Below are positions 61,105 to 64,000 of a stretch of 64,000 nucleotides of DNA, piece by piece. This DNA comes from Kitasatospora mediocidica KCTC 9733 (GTDB taxonomy: Bacteria > Actinomycetota > Actinomycetes > Streptomycetales > Streptomycetaceae): positions 248,001 through 312,000 of the forward strand of contig NZ_JQLN01000001.1 of NCBI RefSeq assembly GCF_000744225.1. Direction: 5' to 3'. The stretch's first letter is position 1; each line of letters starts with the position of its first letter. The position numbers were made by a program, and so were the translations under genes. The notes under the pieces are model-generated. The model saw only the letters and a list, made by a program, of their open reading frames with translations, ran no database searches and was not told the DNA's origin.

Positions 61105-61690
61105 GACGCAGCACCGCCTTCTGGGTGGACGAGCTAGTACCGGGGGCCCGCCGCACGGCCGCGCCGAAGTCGTCGGCGAAGTCGTCGGCGAGGGCGACAC
61201 GCATCCGGGCCAGCGCCCGGCTGCTGCGTGTACGCACGGCGGCCGAGCTCAGGCGCAGCGCGGCCGCCGTCTCCTCGACGCTGCGGTCCTCCCAGAACCG
61301 CAGCACCAGCACCGCGCGGTCCTTCGCCGCAAGCTCGCCCAACGCGCGCAGCAGGGTCAGCCGCAGCGCCGGGTCCGGATCGTCGACGGCGACGTCGGGG
61401 AACTCGGCGGTGACCCGCTCGGAGGCACTGCGCCGTCTACGGTGGGAGAGGAAGGTGTTGACCAGAACGGTCTGGGCGTAGCCGCTCGGGTTCTCCAGCC
61501 GCTCGATCTTGTGCCACTTCACGAAGATCCGGCCCAACGCCTCCTGGACGAGGTCCTCCGCGAGGTAGGCGTCACCGCCCGTCAACAGGAATGCGGTCCG
61601 CAGCAGCTGTCGCCCGCGTGAGGCGACGAAGTCCGGGAACTCCGGTGACCGGGATCCGGCCGGGGAGTCCGCACTCGATGATTGATCCAT
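61094..61690 (-). CDS. SigE-family ECF RNA polymerase sigma factor
   Basis: ATG 61690 gives 198 residues. Sigma-2 region: FPDFVASRGRQLLRTAFLLT and DAYLAEDLVQEALGRIFVKW. Sigma-4 region: LAAKDRAVLVLRFWEDRSVE, EETAAALRLSSAAVRTRSSR. This matches the actinobacterial SigE-subfamily (M-x-F-x-F-V...R-LLR-A-LLTGD). The C-terminal extension is longer than usual. The downstream overlapping membrane protein is its likely anti-sigma factor. Confidence 0.9.
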   Translation of the reverse strand: MDQSSSADSPAGSRSPEFPDFVASRGRQLLRTAFLLTGGDAYLAEDLVQEALGRIFVKWHKIERLENPSGYAQTVLVNTFLSHRRRRSASERVTAEFPDVAVDDPDPALRLTLLRALGELAAKDRAVLVLRFWEDRSVEETAAALRLSSAAVRTRSSRALARMRVALADDFADDFGAAVRRAPGTSSSTQKAVLRHVN

Positions 61691-61921
61691 ACCTACATAA
61701 CGTTCCACCCCCTCGATTATGTGACGTAACGACTGGTCAAAGCCGCCAGCGGCGGCGGTGCTCACCGGCCTTGGCAGGACGAATCCCAGCGGGTCGCCGT
61801 GACCTTGATGGCGCTGGTGCGGTTCACCTGTCATGACGACCGTGACCGTCCTGTCCCCACGGTGACCAGCACCGCGGCGAACTCCAGGGCGCGTCCACAC
61901 CAGGCGACAGGAGTCCCCACC

Positions 61922-62287
61922 ATGACCGACCCCAACACCGGCATCGACGGAGTCGACCCCGGCGCCCCGCCCTCCGGCACCGGCTGCGTCGAGTGCGACG
62001 CGGCGGGCGGCTGGTGGTTCCACCTGCGGCGCTGCGCCCAGTGCGGGCACATCGGCTGCTGCGACTCCTCCCCCGCCCAGCACGCCACCGCGCACTGGAC
62101 GTCCACCGGCCACCCCCTGATCCAGAGCTTCGAACCGGGTGAGGACTGGTTCTGGGACTACGGCGCCAACGCCCTCTACGAAGCCGGTCCCGAGCTGGCG
62201 CCCCCGGTCAGCCACCCCGCCGACCAGCCGACGCCGGGTCCGGCCGACCGGCTCCCGCCGGACTGGACGAGCAAGCTGCACAGCTGA
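61922..62287 (+). CDS. UBP-type zinc finger protein
   Basis: ATG 61922 gives 121 residues. The zinc ligands are GCVECDAAGGWWFHLRRC, AQCGHIGCCDSSPAQHATAH and then STGHPLIQSFEPGEDWFW, the UBP/ZnF-UBP pattern. Bacterial members of this family are small single-domain proteins without ubiquitin; their ligand is unknown, and in some genomes they flank redox or stress genes. The C-terminal tail is Pro-rich and disordered. Confidence 0.85.
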   Translation: MTDPNTGIDGVDPGAPPSGTGCVECDAAGGWWFHLRRCAQCGHIGCCDSSPAQHATAHWTSTGHPLIQSFEPGEDWFWDYGANALYEAGPELAPPVSHPADQPTPGPADRLPPDWTSKLHS

Positions 62288-62601
62288 ACGGGAGCCTCCC
62301 CCGATTCCAGCGCACGGCAGCCGAGCTGACCGAACTGGGACGGCAACTCTACGAACTGCTCGCGCAGTTCCCCGGATATGTCGCCGCTCAGGTCGGCTGG
62401 GATCCGGAATGACTCGTGGACCCCGCTGAGCTCCGCAACGAGTGGTCGGCCGAACTGAGCGACGGCAGCCTCCACGGGCTCGTGCTCTGCGACAAGCTGC
62501 ACGCGGAACTGGGCCTGAGCGCCGACTACGAAGTGTTCCAGCCCGGATACCGATGGATACCGTATCGCGGGGAGGGGCCGAGCGGGTTCACGGCCGACTG
62601 A
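62288..62601 (+). pseudogene. 5'-truncated gene split by an in-frame TGA
   Basis: One reading frame runs through RTAAELTELGRQLYELLAQF, PGYVAAQVGWDPE, a TGA at 62410-62412, then LVDPAELRNEWSAELSDGSL, HGLVLCDKLHAELG and FQPGYRWIPYRGEGPSGFTA to a stop at 62599-62601. Both parts look like one protein, so the TGA is a nonsense change. The N-terminal part is missing, and the frame begins immediately after the UBP gene. A GTG at 62416 could restart a 61-residue product. Confidence 0.55.
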
Positions 62602-62693
62602 CGAAACAAGCCCGGCCCAGGCCGACTTCGCGGTCCCGGTCGAGGCAGCGTGCCATGCTGACCGACGATCACCATCCATCGGAGGAGGACCTC

Positions 62694-63098
62694 ATGGCGG
62701 ACCTGGACACCCAGCCGACCGGCACGTTCACGTTGGTCTCGGACGACAACTACGACGAGTACCTCAGGGCCCGAGGCGCCGACGCGGTCATGATCGAGCT
62801 GGCCCGGTCGGTCAAGCCGACCGTCACGATCGCCGTCGAGGGGGGCTCGGTGAGGTTCACCGTGGGGAGCGCCGTCAAGACCCTGGTGTGGGAGTTCACG
62901 CCCGGCCAGGAGCAGCAGATCGAGCTGATGAACGGCACTTCGGTCAAGGCGGTCCTGACGAGCGAGCGCGGACAGTGGATCATCAGAGAGCTGGGGAGCC
63001 CCGACACCGTCCAGGTGTGGGAGATGGCCGACGGCGAACTGAGGAGCACGCTGACCTACGGAGACGTCGGATGCGTCCGCACCTACGCGGCCGCGTGA
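62694..63098 (+). CDS. Fatty-acid-binding-protein-like (iLBP/FABP family) protein
   Basis: GGAGGAGG lies 5-12 bases before ATG 62694; the product is 134 residues, the FABP length (131-137). Residues 10-24 (GTFTLVSDDNYDEYL) satisfy the PROSITE-style FABP signature G-x-[FYW]-x-[LIVMF]-x4-[NHG]-[FY]-[DE]-x-[LIVMFY]-[LIVM]. The order of strands follows the family: VKPTVTIAVEGGSVRFTVGS, FTPGQEQQIELMNGTSVKAV, then the C-terminal LRSTLTYGDVGCVRTYAA, which keeps the carboxylate-binding Arg-x-Tyr of heart-type FABP (VCTRTYE). It has no signal peptide, so it is a cytosolic lipid-binding barrel. Such proteins are classically known from animals. Confidence 0.85.
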   Translation: MADLDTQPTGTFTLVSDDNYDEYLRARGADAVMIELARSVKPTVTIAVEGGSVRFTVGSAVKTLVWEFTPGQEQQIELMNGTSVKAVLTSERGQWIIRELGSPDTVQVWEMADGELRSTLTYGDVGCVRTYAAA

Positions 63099-63230
63099 CA
63101 CATCTTCTGGAGTGGCCGGGGATCTTCTCCTCGGCCACGGCGTTCGGCGGCTGACCGGCCGCTTCGGTCCGGGCGGCCTACGGTGGAAGGGATGTGCGAC
63201 CCCGTCGTCGATCCCGCAGGTGAGGCAGCC

Positions 63231-64000
63231 ATGACGAACCCCGCCGGCGCCCCGACCACGCAGGCGGCCGACCCGCGCCCGGAGCGGCGGGCCCGGTGGT
63301 CGGCCGCCGCCGTGGCCTTCGCCTTCTGGACCACGATGGCCGGCACCACCGCGCCGACGCCGCTGTATCCGCTCTACCAGGAGGCGTTCGGGCTCACCGC
63401 GTTCACCGTCACGGTGGTCTTCGCCGTCTACGCGCTCGGCGTGGTGGCGGGGCTGTTGCTCTTCGGACGGCTCTCCGACCAGGTGGGCCGCCGTCCGGTC
63501 CTGATGGGCGCGACGCTGGTGGCGATGGCCGCCGCCACCGTTCTGCTGCTGACGCGGAACCTCCCGGTGATGCTCGTCGGGCGGGTCCTGTCGGGGTTTG
63601 CCGCTGCCCTGATCACCGGGGCCGCCACCGCCGCGCTCAGCGAGGTCATCCCGCCCGGCGGCCGGATCCGCCCGGCGACCGCGGCGCTGGTGGCCAATAT
63701 GGGCGGCCTGGCCGGCGGCACGCTGCTGGCCGGCATCCTGGCCGACCTGGCGCCGGCGCCGCTGCGCACCCCGTGGGCCGTCCTGCTGGTCCTCTCCGCG
63801 ATCGCGCTGGCCGGGGTCGCCGCCACCCGGGAGAGTTCCGCGCAGCGCCCGGGGTTCGCCCTCCGGGTGCAGGCGCTGCGGATCCCGGCCGGGATCCGCC
63901 CGGCCTTCCTGCGGGCGGCGATGGCCACCGGCGCGGGCTTCGCCGTGCTGGGCGTGCTGACCGCCGTCACCGGGCTGTTCCTGGGCGGCGAGCTGCACCT
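63231..64000 (+). CDS. MFS transporter (3' end beyond the window)
   Basis: ATG 63231 is chosen because AGGTGAGG lies 6-13 bases upstream; ATG 63192 is in frame but has a poorly spaced site. The visible 256 residues hold about seven TM segments, beginning SAAAVAFAFWTTMAGTTAPT, with motif A FGRLSDQVGRRPVLMGA and motif C-like ALVANMGGLAGGTLLAGILA. The frame is open to the right edge. The PTPLYPLYQ segment after TM1 resembles sugar- or drug-proton exporters of the YfcJ/MFS type. Substrate unknown. Confidence 0.85.
   Translation, partial: MTNPAGAPTTQAADPRPERRARWSAAAVAFAFWTTMAGTTAPTPLYPLYQEAFGLTAFTVTVVFAVYALGVVAGLLLFGRLSDQVGRRPVLMGATLVAMAAATVLLLTRNLPVMLVGRVLSGFAAALITGAATAALSEVIPPGGRIRPATAALVANMGGLAGGTLLAGILADLAPAPLRTPWAVLLVLSAIALAGVAATRESSAQRPGFALRVQALRIPAGIRPAFLRAAMATGAGFAVLGVLTAVTGLFLGGELH

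Noticed and set aside
1-64000. Search for tRNA, rRNA, CRISPR arrays, prophage integrase and PKS/NRPS modules
   Set aside because: None was seen. The eCIS has no integrase, portal, capsid or lysis genes, arguing against an ordinary prophage.

Overview
The window is high-GC actinobacterial chromosome, most likely Streptomyces or a close relative such as Kitasatospora. The support is the strong third-position G/C bias, GTG and TTG starts, an SsgA-like sporulation protein, LytR-CpsA-Psr and CGNR proteins, a SigE-family ECF factor, many Sec-secreted proteins, and regulator/target pairs typical of soil actinomycetes. Most of it looks like accessory chromosome: transporters, oxidoreductases, secreted hydrolases and at least seven decayed genes.

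1-11.6 kb holds the tail, baseplate and spike half of an extracellular contractile injection system (eCIS, Afp/PVC-like). In order it encodes a DUF4157 protein (open at the left edge), two tube proteins, a LysM-type adaptor, a VgrG-like spike, a gp25-like sheath initiator, a baseplate J-like wedge, a tail-protein-I-like wedge, a zinc-ribbon membrane protein with a C-terminal discoidin-like domain, and a small PAAR-position protein that ends at a strong terminator. Several of these genes overlap by 1-4 bases. Sheath, ATPase and cap genes are not seen and are presumably upstream. An SsgA-like gene follows.

12-23.9 kb carries an orphan LuxR-type regulator, an LCP cell-wall ligase with a membrane partner, a secreted GH64 beta-1,3-glucanase with a CBM56-like domain, a NarL-type regulator, an MFS exporter coupled to an unknown gene, another unknown protein, an OmpR-type regulator lacking its phospho-acceptor Asp, and a methyltransferase.

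23.9-34 kb mixes secreted proteins and pseudogenes with three regulator/target pairs: LysR/SDR, MarR/MFS (with a 16-bp iteron array between them) and MmyB-type XRE/quinone oxidoreductase (with a 13-bp palindrome).

34.2-40.3 kb is the best candidate for a little-described system. It is a 1,664-residue caspase-like - NACHT/STAND ATPase - WD40 protein preceded on the same strand by an alpha/beta hydrolase, resembling predicted NTPase-controlled conflict or cell-death modules.

40.4-53.6 kb contains a TetR/hydrolase pair with two operators, a tyrosine phosphatase, a LuxR-type regulator, four secreted proteins (an I36-CHAP protein, a peptidoglycan-binding/M15-like protein and two small ones), a HEAT-repeat protein, a membrane protein and a 169-bp MITE touching the stop codon of a hydrolase gene.

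53.8-64 kb has a CGNR/MFS pair, a frameshifted HNH gene, a GDPD/UMF1 transporter pair, a 15-bp tandem repeat, an ECF sigma factor with its putative anti-sigma factor, a UBP zinc finger, a nonsense-interrupted gene, a protein closely resembling animal fatty-acid-binding proteins, and a truncated MFS transporter. I found no rRNA, tRNA or CRISPR array.
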